38,580 bases of DNA, taken from Alphaproteobacteria bacterium (GTDB lineage Bacteria; Pseudomonadota; Alphaproteobacteria; Micropepsales; Micropepsaceae). The DNA lies in assembly GCA_025350465.1 (NCBI GenBank), contig JANXXU010000004.1, positions 1-38,580 of the forward strand, in the 5' to 3' direction. Shown here piece after piece: positions 17,698 through 26,044 of this stretch (the stretch's first letter is position 1; every line of letters starts with the position of its first letter). The notes beneath the pieces were generated by a model. It had not been told where the DNA came from and ran no database searches. It was given only the letters and a program-made list of their open reading frames with translations. A program made the translations under genes and the position numbers.

Positions 17698-18309
17698 ATG
17701 CTGAAGCTCTATTATTCGCCCGGCGCTTGCTCGCTGTCCCCGCACATCGCGTTGCTCGAGGCCGGACTGCAATTCGAACTCGAACAAGTCGACACGAAAG
17801 CCAAGAAAACTAAATCGGGTGCGGACTATCTGGCGGTCAATCCGAACGGTTATGTCCCGGCGCTGAAGATCGCAGAGGGCCAAGTTCTGACCGAAGGTCC
17901 CGCCATCGTGCAATGGATCGCCGATCAAAGGCCCGAAACCCATTTGGCACCGCCGAATGGCACGTTCGAGCGCTCGCGTCTGCAGCAATGGTTGAACTTC
18001 ATCTCAACCGAAATTCACAAGAGCTATTCGCCGCTCTTCAGCCCGGACACGCCCGACGCCTACAAGACGATCACGAAGGACAAGCTGTTCAAGCGCTACG
18101 CCTACGTGAACGATCAGCTCAAGGGTAAGCAATTCCTCTTGGGCAATCACTTCACGGTCGCCGACGGCTATCTCTTCACGGTCACGAATTGGGCGAACTT
18201 CTTAAAGCTCGACCTGTCGGAATTCCGCGAAGTCGCACAGTTCTCCGACCGCATTCATTCGCGCCCGAAAGTGCTGCAAGCCCTGAAAGCCGAAGGATTG
18301 GCGAAGTAA
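17698..18309 (+). CDS. gst: glutathione S-transferase, beta class
   Basis: A 203-residue GST. It starts 'MLKLYYSPGACSLSPHIALL', the beta-class signature in which a cysteine (Cys11) contacts glutathione rather than the Tyr/Ser of other classes. The thioredoxin-like half has 'NPNGYVPALKI' (cis-Pro) and 'LTEGPAIVQWIAD' (gamma-glutamyl contact). The all-helical half has 'LLGNHFTVADGYLFTVTNW' with the conserved N-capping Asp. It conjugates or reduces electrophiles with glutathione in the cytosol. GAGGAG lies 7 bases before the ATG. A strong intrinsic terminator follows within 26 bases, so it is probably monocistronic. Confidence 0.93.
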   Translation: MLKLYYSPGACSLSPHIALLEAGLQFELEQVDTKAKKTKSGADYLAVNPNGYVPALKIAEGQVLTEGPAIVQWIADQRPETHLAPPNGTFERSRLQQWLNFISTEIHKSYSPLFSPDTPDAYKTITKDKLFKRYAYVNDQLKGKQFLLGNHFTVADGYLFTVTNWANFLKLDLSEFREVAQFSDRIHSRPKVLQALKAEGLAK

Positions 18310-18334
18310 TCGAAATAGCAGAAATTCTTGTCAG

Positions 18335-18363
18335 ACGGGCGGCCTCAAGCCGCCCGTTTTTTA
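18335..18363 (+). terminator. intrinsic terminator of the GST gene
   Basis: Arms ACGGGCGGC (18335-18343) and GCCGCCCGT (18349-18357) enclose a 5-base loop (CTCAA) and are followed by TTTTTTATT. It overlaps the stop of the convergent pdeM gene. There is no A-run on the other side, so it acts in the plus direction only. Confidence 0.9.
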
Positions 18364-19047
18364 TTCCGCCGCCAACCCTGAGTGGGCGAACGGATAGACG
18401 CGATCGCGTCCGATCAGAAATGCCTGAAAGCTTCGCGGAAAAAGCGGCGCAAAGGCCGCATCGAAAACGTCGAGACCGCCGGTGTAGGCACCGAACGCCG
18501 GCAAGACGCAACGCTCGCCGTCGCTGACGAAGCAACGCCTGCGCAGTCGTCGCGCCCGCGTCACCGCAACGGCGACCGGATGCAGATGCCCCGCAAGCTC
18601 GCCCCGCGCGCGACCCTGGCGCGGCTCGTGGCGAAACACCAGTGGTCCGATTTCGATTTCGGGCGCCGACTCCCCGCCCAGCACCGCGGCCGCGGCGGCA
18701 TCGTGATTGCCTTCGATCCACACGAAGCGCCGCTTGCGCTGTAGCATTGCGACGATCCCCTTTGACTCTGCGTCGAGCCGTTCCGGCCCCAGAGGATCGT
18801 GGAAATTATCGCCGAGGCAAACGATCGTCTTCGGCTCGAAACGCCCGACCGCTGCACTCAGGCGACTGAGCGTCGCGCGGCTGTCGTAAGGCGGCAGCAG
18901 CTGCCCGGTCTTCGCGAACGAGGAGCCTTTTTCGAGATGGAGATCGGCAACTGCCAGCAATCGCTCCGCCGGCCACCACAAGGCACCGGAACGATCCGCG
19001 ACGAGTGTCGCACCGTTGATCTCGATCATCGTGTCCGACACGCGCAT
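18361..19047 (-). CDS. pdeM: ligase-associated DNA-damage-response endonuclease PdeM
   Basis: A 228-residue binuclear metallophosphoesterase. Metal-binding motifs in order are D-L-H (Asp35/His37 in 'LLAVADLHLEKGSSFAK'), 'CLGDNFHD', 'WIEGNHDAAA', 'FRHEP' and 'GELAGHLHP'. The 'HLEKG..FA' sequence after the first motif marks the PdeM/MPE subgroup, a manganese-dependent DNA nuclease encoded with Lhr helicase, an MBL exonuclease and an ATP-dependent ligase. It follows the helicase on the same strand after 63 bases. Met7 is an alternative start. The biochemical role is known from the Pseudomonas homolog; its cellular role is less clear. Confidence 0.92.
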   Translation of the reverse strand: MRVSDTMIEINGATLVADRSGALWWPAERLLAVADLHLEKGSSFAKTGQLLPPYDSRATLSRLSAAVGRFEPKTIVCLGDNFHDPLGPERLDAESKGIVAMLQRKRRFVWIEGNHDAAAAAVLGGESAPEIEIGPLVFRHEPRQGRARGELAGHLHPVAVAVTRARRLRRRCFVSDGERCVLPAFGAYTGGLDVFDAAFAPLFPRSFQAFLIGRDRVYPFAHSGLAAE

Positions 19048-19110
19048 GCCCTCTTTCGATTCGGATGATCGCGGGAAGCATCGCTCGGCGTCAATGGCGA
19101 ATGACGCGTT

Positions 19111-21696
19111 TCAATCCACCTTCATCGCCTCGGCGATCAGGTCGTCAGAAGCCTCGGCGAGCAACGCCTCGTTCGCATCCATTCCGACCGGGACTTTGCC
19201 GATATCGAGTAAGACCGGCACCGCCAACGGTGAAACGCGATCGAGCTTTTTCAACACGATGTTGCCTTTGATGCGTCGGAGCAGATCGCCGAGGCGCGTG
19301 ATGTCGAGCGCAAACGCGGCCGCATCTTCGTAGGCCGCGCGCAGCAGAATGTGATCGGGTTGATGACTGCGCAGCACGTCATAGATGAGGTCCGACGAAA
19401 ACGTAACTTGGCGGCCTGATTTCTCCTCCGCCGGATGGCGCCGCTCGATCAAACCGGCGATCACAGCGCACTGACGGAAGCTGCGCTTCAGCAACGCGGA
19501 TTCGCCGAGCCACGCGTCGAGGTCGTCGCCCAACATGTCTTCATCGAAGAGACGATTCATATCAAGGGTGTGCATCGGCTTGAGCGCCCACAGCGCGAGA
19601 GAATATTCGCTGGCGACGAAACCGAGCGGCTTTGCCCCGATGCGCTCGAGGCGGCGCGTCAACAGCATACCCAGCGATTGATGGCAAAGCCGCCCGTCAA
19701 ACGGATAACACACGAGATAATGGCGCGAGCCGCGCGGAAACGTTTCGACCAGCATCTGATCGGCGCGCGGCAAAAGTGAGCGCAAACGTTGAATGCCGAG
19801 CCACTCTTTCACCTGATCCGGCAAGAATTGCCAGCGCTTCGGGTCGGCAATCATCTCTCGCACACGCGCTGCAAGGAACGTCGACAGCGGAAACTTGCCG
19901 CCCTCGAACGACGGTATCTTCGGATTGCCGGGCGGCCCCGGCGTCACGATCGCCTCGGTTTCTACAATCCCCTCGAATCGCAGGATTTGGCCGGCGAACA
20001 GAAACGTGTCGCCTTGGCTCAGCTGTTGCAGGAACCACTCTTCGATTTGCCCGAGAATACGCCCGGCATAGGTGACACGCGGTCCGCGATAATTTCGCAC
20101 GACGCGCACCTTGAGCATCGGCGCTTCGACGATGGTGCCGCAGTTCAAACGATAGCGCTGCGCCACTTGCGGGCTCGCCACACGCCAGAGTCCTTCCGGC
20201 GTCTTGCGAAGTTTTGCGTAGCGCTCATAAGCGCGTAGCGCATAGCCGCCCGTTGCAACGTAGTCGATGACTCTGTCGAAATCATCGCGCGTCAAATCGC
20301 GATAGGGCGACGCGGACACAACCTCCGCATAGAGTTCGTCGGCGTTGAACGGCGCCGCCACGGCCATGCCGAGCACATGCTGCGCCAACACGTCGAGGGC
20401 GCCATGGCGCGGCTTCTCGCCGTCGAGCTCGCCATGCGCCAGCGCATCTCGGGCCGCTTCGCACTCGAGCACTTCGAAGCGATTGGCGGGCACCAGCAAC
20501 GCGCGCGACGGCTCGTTCATCCGGTGGTTGGAGCGGCCGATACGCTGCGCTAGGCGGCTCGCACCCTTCGGCGCGCCGACATTGATCACGAGATCGACTG
20601 CGCCCCAATCGATGCCGAGGTCGAGCGTCGACGTGCAAACGACAGCGCGCAAAGTGCCTTTGATCATAGCCGCTTCGACCTTGCGCCGCTGCTCCGGCGA
20701 CAGCGAACCGTGATGCAAGGCAATCGGCAGGTTTTCGTCGTTGATCGACCACAATTGCTGAAACACGAACTCTGCCTGCATGCGCGTATTGACGAAGACG
20801 AGCGCCGTCGTTGCTTTTTTGATTTGCGCCAAAATATCGGCAAGCGCGTGGCGCGCCATGTGACCGGCCCACGGCACGTCCTTTTCGCTTGCGAGAATCG
20901 AGACGTCCGGCTTCGCGCCGGGCGCGCCTTTGATGTGCGCCACACGCCGGTCTTCGCCTGCGCGTTGGGGTACGAGGTAGCGTCCGAGAATTTCGGGCTC
21001 GGCCACCGTCGCCGACAGACCGACACGCCGATGACCGGGCGCGAGCACCGAGAGCCGTGCCAGATCGAGTGCTAAGAGGTCGCCGCGCTTCGAGGGCGCG
21101 AGGGCATGAAGCTCGTCGAGGATGACGCAACGCAAATTGCCGAACATCCGCGGTGCATCGCCGGAGGCAAGCAACAGCGCGACTTGCTCGGGTGTTGTCA
21201 GCAGAAAGTCCGGCGGCAAATGACGTTGCCTCTGCCGGCGGTGCGCCGAAGTATCGCCGGTACGCGTTTCGATCTTCACCGGCAATTTCATCTCGCGCGC
21301 CGGCGCCTCGAGATTGCGTGCGATGTCCACGGCAAGCGCCTTCAAAGGCGAAATATAAAGTGTGTGCACACCGCGTGGCCGCACTGCGGCGCGCGCCTTG
21401 AGTTTGGCGATGAGCGGATTGACGTATCGTTCGTCCTCTCCCACAAACGGGGGAAGTGGCGCGCGCTGCACGACGGATGGCGACGACGACAGCTCGATCA
21501 GCGACGGCAGAAACCCCGCGAGCGTCTTGCCCCCGCCGGTCGGCGCCGTAAGCAATACGGATTGCCCATTTGCGCCCGCCTCGACCAGCGCGAGTTGGAA
21601 CGGCCGCGGGCTCCAGCCGCGCGAGGCGAACCAGGCCGCGAAGACCGGCGGCAAGACAGTCGAATTCTCGGTCTTCGGGCGCTCGCGGACGGACAT
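19111..21696 (-). CDS. lhr: ligase-associated Lhr-type DEXH-box DNA helicase
   Basis: An 861-residue superfamily 2 helicase, Lhr-core size. Walker A is APTGGGKT (residues 51-58) and motif II is DELH (194-197). Other helicase blocks are 'GLSATVAEPEILGRYL', 'ALVFVNTRMQAEFVFQQL', 'STLDLGIDWGAVDLVIN' and 'RLAQRIGRSNHR' (motif VI). The C-terminal third has the winged-helix and Lhr-specific domains. It unwinds DNA or RNA:DNA hybrids 3' to 5' using ATP. It is divergent from the exonuclease-ligase pair, with only 43 bases between the starts, and upstream of pdeM. All four genes form a conserved repair module in proteobacteria. Confidence 0.93.
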   Translation of the reverse strand: MSVRERPKTENSTVLPPVFAAWFASRGWSPRPFQLALVEAGANGQSVLLTAPTGGGKTLAGFLPSLIELSSSPSVVQRAPLPPFVGEDERYVNPLIAKLKARAAVRPRGVHTLYISPLKALAVDIARNLEAPAREMKLPVKIETRTGDTSAHRRQRQRHLPPDFLLTTPEQVALLLASGDAPRMFGNLRCVILDELHALAPSKRGDLLALDLARLSVLAPGHRRVGLSATVAEPEILGRYLVPQRAGEDRRVAHIKGAPGAKPDVSILASEKDVPWAGHMARHALADILAQIKKATTALVFVNTRMQAEFVFQQLWSINDENLPIALHHGSLSPEQRRKVEAAMIKGTLRAVVCTSTLDLGIDWGAVDLVINVGAPKGASRLAQRIGRSNHRMNEPSRALLVPANRFEVLECEAARDALAHGELDGEKPRHGALDVLAQHVLGMAVAAPFNADELYAEVVSASPYRDLTRDDFDRVIDYVATGGYALRAYERYAKLRKTPEGLWRVASPQVAQRYRLNCGTIVEAPMLKVRVVRNYRGPRVTYAGRILGQIEEWFLQQLSQGDTFLFAGQILRFEGIVETEAIVTPGPPGNPKIPSFEGGKFPLSTFLAARVREMIADPKRWQFLPDQVKEWLGIQRLRSLLPRADQMLVETFPRGSRHYLVCYPFDGRLCHQSLGMLLTRRLERIGAKPLGFVASEYSLALWALKPMHTLDMNRLFDEDMLGDDLDAWLGESALLKRSFRQCAVIAGLIERRHPAEEKSGRQVTFSSDLIYDVLRSHQPDHILLRAAYEDAAAFALDITRLGDLLRRIKGNIVLKKLDRVSPLAVPVLLDIGKVPVGMDANEALLAEASDDLIAEAMKVD

Positions 21697-21708
21697 GATG
21701 CCAGGTAT

Positions 21709-21734
21709 GGACCTTCGTTGGTCCTACTATAGTG
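21709..21734. promoter_or_regulatory. shared divergent promoter region of the repair cluster
   Basis: The 43-bp gap between the helicase and exonuclease starts contains GGACC-N6-GGTCC (21709-21724) and the palindrome ACTATAGT (21727-21734), which resembles a -10 element on both strands. No GTTC-N7-GTTC LexA box is present here. Both transcripts may be controlled by one regulator at the inverted repeat, or be nearly leaderless. Confidence 0.35.
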
Positions 21735-21739
21735 CACAC

Positions 21740-22816
21740 ATGGCGACTGCGCTTCTTGAACCCAAACCCGGCGGTCTTTACTGCGCCGATGGCGATTTCT
21801 TCGTCGATCCCGTCCGGCCCGTAAAGCGAGCAGTGATCACCCATGGCCACTCCGACCACGCCCGCGCTGGCCATACTGCCGTGCTCGCAACCGCAGAGAC
21901 CTTGGCCATCATGAACGTGCGCTGCGGGCCCAATTTCGCCGGCTCGACGCAGGCCGCACGCTACGGTGAAACCGTTTCTTTCGGCGCCACAAAGGTTACG
22001 CTCAGACCGGCGGGCCACATACTCGGTTCCGCACAAGCGGTCGTCGAACGCGGCGGCGAGCGCATTGTCGTCTCAGGGGACTACAAGCGCCGGCGCGATC
22101 CAACCTGCGCGCGCTTCGAGCCGGTCGAGGCCGACGTCTTCATCACCGAGGCAACCTTCGGCCTCCCCGTCTTCTGCCATCCTCCCGACACGCAGGAGAT
22201 CGCCAAGCTCATGCACTCGGTTGCCGTGTTTCCCGAGCGCGCGCATCTGGTCGGCGCCTATTCGCTCGGCAAGGCGCAGCGTGTGATCGCGCTTCTGCGC
22301 GAAGCGGGTTACGACGCGCCGATCTATTTGCATGGCGCCATGGTCGCCCTCTGCGCCCTTTACGAACGCTTCGGCGTCAAGCTCGGCGCGCTTGTTCCGG
22401 TCGATGAGGTGAAGGACAAGAACTTCGCCGGCCGCATCGTCGTCGCGCCGCCTTCGGCTCTAGGCGATCGCTGGACGCGGCGCCTTGGCGATCACGTCAA
22501 TTCGTTTGCCAGCGGCTGGATGCGCATTCGCGCTCGGGCCCGCCAGCAAGGCGTCGAGTTGCCGCTGATCATTTCTGATCACGCCGATTGGGAAGAACTC
22601 ACCGCGACGGTGAACGAATTGCGGCCACGCGAATTGTGGGTGACGCACGGCCAAGAGGACGCGCTCGTCCATTACGCGAAGAGCATCGGCGTACCGGCGC
22701 GCCCGCTGTCACTCAAGGGCTATGACGACACCGGCGAGGGAGAACCGGAAATGCCAAGCCAAGCCGGTCTATTCCCGGTAAACGGGAACGGGAACGGATC
22801 TACGAACGGTCGTTGA
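21740..22816 (+). CDS. ligase-associated DNA exonuclease (MBL/beta-CASP fold)
   Basis: A 358-residue metallo-beta-lactamase/beta-CASP nuclease. It has HxHxDH at residues 35-40 in 'VITHGHSDHARAGH', 'LRPAGHILGSAQAV' with the next His, 'IVVSGDYKR' with the Asp, and a C-terminal 'ISDHADWEEL' beta-CASP motif. This family member, named for its partner ligase, is related to the SNM1/Artemis and RNase J folds and degrades single-stranded DNA 5' to 3' in the characterised homolog. The start was set at 21740 so that the protein begins 'MATALLEPKPGGLYC', like its relatives; ATG 21707 is an in-frame alternative. Its stop overlaps the ligase ATG by one base (TGATG). Confidence 0.92.
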   Translation: MATALLEPKPGGLYCADGDFFVDPVRPVKRAVITHGHSDHARAGHTAVLATAETLAIMNVRCGPNFAGSTQAARYGETVSFGATKVTLRPAGHILGSAQAVVERGGERIVVSGDYKRRRDPTCARFEPVEADVFITEATFGLPVFCHPPDTQEIAKLMHSVAVFPERAHLVGAYSLGKAQRVIALLREAGYDAPIYLHGAMVALCALYERFGVKLGALVPVDEVKDKNFAGRIVVAPPSALGDRWTRRLGDHVNSFASGWMRIRARARQQGVELPLIISDHADWEELTATVNELRPRELWVTHGQEDALVHYAKSIGVPARPLSLKGYDDTGEGEPEMPSQAGLFPVNGNGNGSTNGR

Positions 22817-24408
22817 TGAATCGATTCGCCGAACTTCTGACCGCCCTCGCCTTTCAGCCGCAGCGCAACGGCAAGCTGCGCCTGCTGACCGACTACTTTC
22901 GCACCGTCCGCGATCCCGATCGCGGCTATGCGCTCGCGGGGATCACGGGCGGATTGAGATTTGTCCATGCCAAGCCTGCGCTCATTCGAGGCCTTGTCGA
23001 AGCGCGCATCGATCCGGTCTTGTTCGATCTGTCTTACGACTATGTCGGCGACCTCGCGGAAACCGTCGCATTGATCTGGCCCAGGCGTCACGGCGCCAAT
23101 ATTCCCCCAAGCCTGGGCGAAATCGTCGAAACGCTAGCGACACTCGGCAAGGCGGAATTGCCGCGCCGTCTCGAAGTGTGGCTCGATGCACTGGATGCCG
23201 ACGGCCGCCTGGCGCTGATCAAGCTCATCACCGGCGGCTTGCGCGTCGGCGTCTCCGCGCGCCTCGCCAAGACCGCTGTAGCGGCAATCAAAGACGTCGA
23301 TCCGAACGAGATCGAAGAATTATGGCCTGCACTCACGCCCCCGTATCTCGACCTCTTCGCCTGGCTCGACGGTCGCGCCGAGAAGCCGACCGCCAAGGCG
23401 CGTGCCGTCTTTCGCCCCGTGATGCTGGCCCATGCGATTGAGGAGGAAGATTGGCCGAGGCTCGATCCCGCCGATTTCATTGCCGAATGGAAATGGGACG
23501 GCATCCGTGTCCAAGCCGTGAGCGAAGGCGGCGTACAGCGCCTTTATTCACGCACCGGCGAAGATGTTGGCAGTGCATTCCCCGATGTCATCGACGCGCT
23601 GACGGACGAGGTCGTCGTCGACGGCGAGCTCTTGGTCATGCGCAACGGCGAAGCGGCGAGTTTCAACGAGTTGCAGCAACGACTGAACCGCAAAGGTGTC
23701 ACCGCGAAGATGCTGGAGGGATATCCCGCAGGCATCCGCGCATATGACCTCTTGATGCTCGACGGCGAAGATTTGCGCGGCCGCCCCTTCATCGAGCGCC
23801 GTGCCCGCCTTGAAAAATTCATCACCGAACGCAAACCGGCGCGCCTCGATCTCTCGCCTGTTGTGCCTTTCGCCACATGGGCCGATTTGGCGGCGCATCG
23901 CGGCCGTCCGCCCTCGCCCGCGGTCGAGGGCATTATGCTAAAGCGCAAGGTGAGTCCCTATCTTCCCGGCCGCGTCAAAGGCGAATGGTGGAAGTGGAAG
24001 CACGATCCGCATCTCGTGGACGCGGTACTCATGTACGCCCAGCGCGGCCATGGCAAACGCTCGTCTTATTATTCCGACTACACCTTCGGCGTTTGGAAAG
24101 GTGAGGAGCTTGTGCCGGTCGGCAAAGCCTATTTCGGTTTCACCGACGAAGAACTCGTCCGCATCGATCGCTTCGTACGCGCGCACACGACGAACAAATT
24201 CGGCCCGGTGCTCGAAGTCACGCACGATCGCAAGACCGGGTTGGTGTTCGAGGTCGCGTTCGAGGGTCTAGCCCGCTCCTCGCGACACAAATCCGGCGTC
24301 GCAATGCGCTTTCCGCGCATCAATCGGTTGCGCTGGGACAAACCGCCTGGGGAAGCCGACACCATCGAGACGCTGGAACGGATGTTGCCAAGTCCGCAAA
24401 TCGGCTAG
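22816..24408 (+). CDS. ATP-dependent DNA ligase of the Lhr/PdeM/exonuclease cluster
   Basis: A 530-residue ATP-dependent DNA ligase. The N-terminal 200 residues are the DNA-binding helical domain. Motif I is 'EWKWDGIRVQ' with nucleophile Lys226; later nucleotidyltransferase motifs are 'RLYSRTGEDV', 'DGELLVM', 'EGIMLKRKVSPYLPGR' and 'GEWWKWK' (motif V). The OB-fold domain ends near 'SRHKSGVAMRFPRINRLRWDK'. Homologs are annotated as cisplatin-damage-response ligase. It seals nicks, presumably after processing by the co-encoded helicase and nucleases. ATG 22816 overlaps the exonuclease stop; a TTG three bases earlier is possible. Confidence 0.93.
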   Translation: MNRFAELLTALAFQPQRNGKLRLLTDYFRTVRDPDRGYALAGITGGLRFVHAKPALIRGLVEARIDPVLFDLSYDYVGDLAETVALIWPRRHGANIPPSLGEIVETLATLGKAELPRRLEVWLDALDADGRLALIKLITGGLRVGVSARLAKTAVAAIKDVDPNEIEELWPALTPPYLDLFAWLDGRAEKPTAKARAVFRPVMLAHAIEEEDWPRLDPADFIAEWKWDGIRVQAVSEGGVQRLYSRTGEDVGSAFPDVIDALTDEVVVDGELLVMRNGEAASFNELQQRLNRKGVTAKMLEGYPAGIRAYDLLMLDGEDLRGRPFIERRARLEKFITERKPARLDLSPVVPFATWADLAAHRGRPPSPAVEGIMLKRKVSPYLPGRVKGEWWKWKHDPHLVDAVLMYAQRGHGKRSSYYSDYTFGVWKGEELVPVGKAYFGFTDEELVRIDRFVRAHTTNKFGPVLEVTHDRKTGLVFEVAFEGLARSSRHKSGVAMRFPRINRLRWDKPPGEADTIETLERMLPSPQIG

Positions 24409-24416
24409 AAGCGCCG

Positions 24417-24935
24417 ATGCCCCACTTTCGAATCTTCATTGCCCAATCGCTCGACGGCTACATCGCAAGACCCGACGGCACTATCGACTGGCTTCGCCCC
24501 TTCGACAGCGTCGATTACGGCTATGAAAGGTTCATGGCCGAAATCGGAACCGTGATCATGGGGCGCAAAAGCTATGAACTCGCCCGTAGCTTTGGTGAGT
24601 GGCCTTACGCGTCGGCGCGCAGCCTCGTCATCACCTCGACCGCACTGGAAGATGCACCTGCCAGCGTCACGCGGATCGGCAGCGACATCGGCCGGCTCGT
24701 CCCGGCGTTGCGCGCCTCGGGTGGCAAGGACGTTTGGGTGATGGGCGGCGCTATGACGATCGGGGCCTTCCTCGAAAATCAGGTGATCGACCGCATCGAT
24801 CTCTTCATCGTGCCGGTGCTGCTTGGCTATGGCGTTCCGCTCTTTTCCGGTGGCAGACCTGACATGCAGCTCAAATTCGTAGGCACGCAAACTTACGAGA
24901 AAGGCCTGGTACGCTTGAGCTATACGCGTGCATAG
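24417..24935 (+). CDS. DHFR/RibD C-terminal-like reductase family protein
   Basis: A 172-residue dihydrofolate reductase-like protein: 'RIFIAQSLDGYIARPDGTID' at the N-terminus, 'VIMGRKSYELARSFGEWPYA' (NADPH-binding region), 'DVWVMGGAMTIGAFLENQVI' (Gly-rich cofactor loop) and 'IVPVLLGYGVPLFSGG'. Family members are NADPH-dependent reductases of pteridine or riboflavin-precursor type, but stand-alone copies such as this usually have no known substrate. It begins 8 bases after the ligase stop and is thus probably the third gene of that transcript. A role in repair is not supported by sequence. Confidence 0.88.
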   Translation: MPHFRIFIAQSLDGYIARPDGTIDWLRPFDSVDYGYERFMAEIGTVIMGRKSYELARSFGEWPYASARSLVITSTALEDAPASVTRIGSDIGRLVPALRASGGKDVWVMGGAMTIGAFLENQVIDRIDLFIVPVLLGYGVPLFSGGRPDMQLKFVGTQTYEKGLVRLSYTRA

Positions 24936-24968
24936 TTGGTGCAGCCAAGCTCTTTGAGGACCCGCGCC

Positions 24969-25871
24969 ATGACGATGTTCAAAGCCGATCTGTTCAAGGG
25001 CAAACGCTTTCTCGTCACCGGCGGCGGCACTGGTTTGGGCCGCGAGATGGCCGACGAATACGCCAAGCTCGGCGCGGAAGTTTACATCTGCGGCCGCCGC
25101 GGCCCGGTCGTCGAAGAAACGGCGAAAGAGCTTGCGAAGGCGAACAACACGCGCGTGACGGCGCTGGAATGCGACATCCGCGTTCCCGATGCCGTCGAAG
25201 ACATGATGACGCGCATCTTCAACGAAGGCCCGATCGACGGCCTCGTCAACAACGCCGCCGGAAACTTCATCAGCCGCACCAAGGACCTGTCGCCCAACGG
25301 CTTCAACGCCATCGCCAACATCGTTTTTCACGGCACGTTCTACGTCACCCTCGCCGCCGGCAAACGCTGGATCGAGGCGAAGAAGAAAGCGAACGTTATC
25401 TCGATTCTGACGACCTGGGTGTGGAACGGCGGGCCGTTCACTGTACCGTCGGCTATGTCCAAGGCGGGCTTGAACATCATGACCAAATCGCTCGCCGTCG
25501 AATGGGCCCAGCACGGCATTCGCCTCAATGCGATCGCGCCCGGCCCCTTTCCGACCAAAGGCGCATGGGAGCGCCTTAATCCCGGCAGCATCCGCGGCGG
25601 CACGATGGGTACGCAGCAGGACTCCTCCGCCTCCAACAATCCCATGGGCCGCGTCGGCCAGATGCAGGAGCTGCGCAATTTGGCGACGTTCCTGATGGCG
25701 GACGGTTGCGATTACTTGACGGGCGAGACGATCGCGATCGACGGCGGCGCCTTCCTCGCCGGCGGCGGCAACTTCTCTCAGCTCTCGAAGCTCGGTGATT
25801 CCGAGTGGGAGGGAATCCGCCAAATGATCAAAGGCGCCAACGAGAAGGACAGAGCCAAGCGCACGGTTTGA
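24969..25871 (+). CDS. SDR oxidoreductase, 2,4-dienoyl-CoA reductase (DECR)-like
   Basis: A 300-residue short-chain dehydrogenase. It has a TGxxxGxG cofactor motif (VTGGGTGLG) near residue 20, 'ECDIR', 'NNAAGNF', and the active-site region 'TVPSAMSKAGLNIMTKSLAV'. The usual YxxxK is SxxxK here; the conserved 'PSA..KAG......SLA.EW' and the downstream 'APGPFPTKGAWERLNP' resemble mitochondrial 2,4-dienoyl-CoA reductases, which also lack the canonical Tyr position. It probably reduces 2,4-dienoyl-CoA with NADPH during unsaturated fatty-acid breakdown, consistent with the beta-oxidation genes in the window. GAGGA lies 8 bases before ATG 24969. Confidence 0.88.
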   Translation: MTMFKADLFKGKRFLVTGGGTGLGREMADEYAKLGAEVYICGRRGPVVEETAKELAKANNTRVTALECDIRVPDAVEDMMTRIFNEGPIDGLVNNAAGNFISRTKDLSPNGFNAIANIVFHGTFYVTLAAGKRWIEAKKKANVISILTTWVWNGGPFTVPSAMSKAGLNIMTKSLAVEWAQHGIRLNAIAPGPFPTKGAWERLNPGSIRGGTMGTQQDSSASNNPMGRVGQMQELRNLATFLMADGCDYLTGETIAIDGGAFLAGGGNFSQLSKLGDSEWEGIRQMIKGANEKDRAKRTV

Positions 25872-26038
25872 CGGGGTCTGACACCCAAGCCCGCTGTTGT
25901 TCGCTGTAAATTACACGAATTAACAGCGAACGCCGCGATCCCTTGGCAACGCGTAGCTTTTCCTCGACGCGGACAAACACTGCGCATGGCTCGGCGATAT
26001 TTCACCGACCGCGGGCAGATCGAGCGAAATTTCCCAAA
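25872..26038 (-). ncRNA. candidate SOS-induced small RNA
   Basis: The promoter at 26045-26073 should start transcription leftward near 26038. The 166 bases to the end of the SDR gene have no credible protein: the longest reading (ATG at 25987) has no ribosome-binding site and runs on antisense into the SDR. They do contain the strong inverted repeat at 25899-25931. An untranslated RNA, possibly extending antisense to the SDR 3' end, is the simplest reading. The 3' end is undefined. This is inference from the promoter only. Confidence 0.35.
25899..25931. repeat. large inverted repeat in a convergent intergenic gap
   Basis: Left arm GTTCGCTGTAAATT (25899-25912) and right arm AATTAACAGCGAAC (25918-25931) pair over 14 positions with one mismatch around a 5-base centre. 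No T-run follows on either strand, so it is not a standard terminator. Next to it GGGT-N5-ACCC (25874-25886) can also fold. The pair resembles a REP-like or regulatory palindrome, and lies downstream of the SOS-type promoter at 26045-26073. Confidence 0.75.
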
Positions 26039-26044
26039 GACAAC

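Noticed and set aside
20282-22036. 584-residue minus-strand frame
   Set aside because: It is an alternate frame of the Lhr helicase extended over the exonuclease start; Arg/Ala-rich with no motifs.
24405-25823. Open frame of 472 codons on the minus strand opposite the DHFR-like and SDR genes
   Set aside because: It is antisense to two well-supported genes, has no family features and arises from GC-biased codon use on the other strand.
25778-25987. Small protein downstream of the SOS promoter
   Set aside because: The ATG at 25987 has no ribosome-binding site, composition is Arg/Cys-rich and the frame runs antisense into the SDR gene. A non-coding RNA is more plausible.
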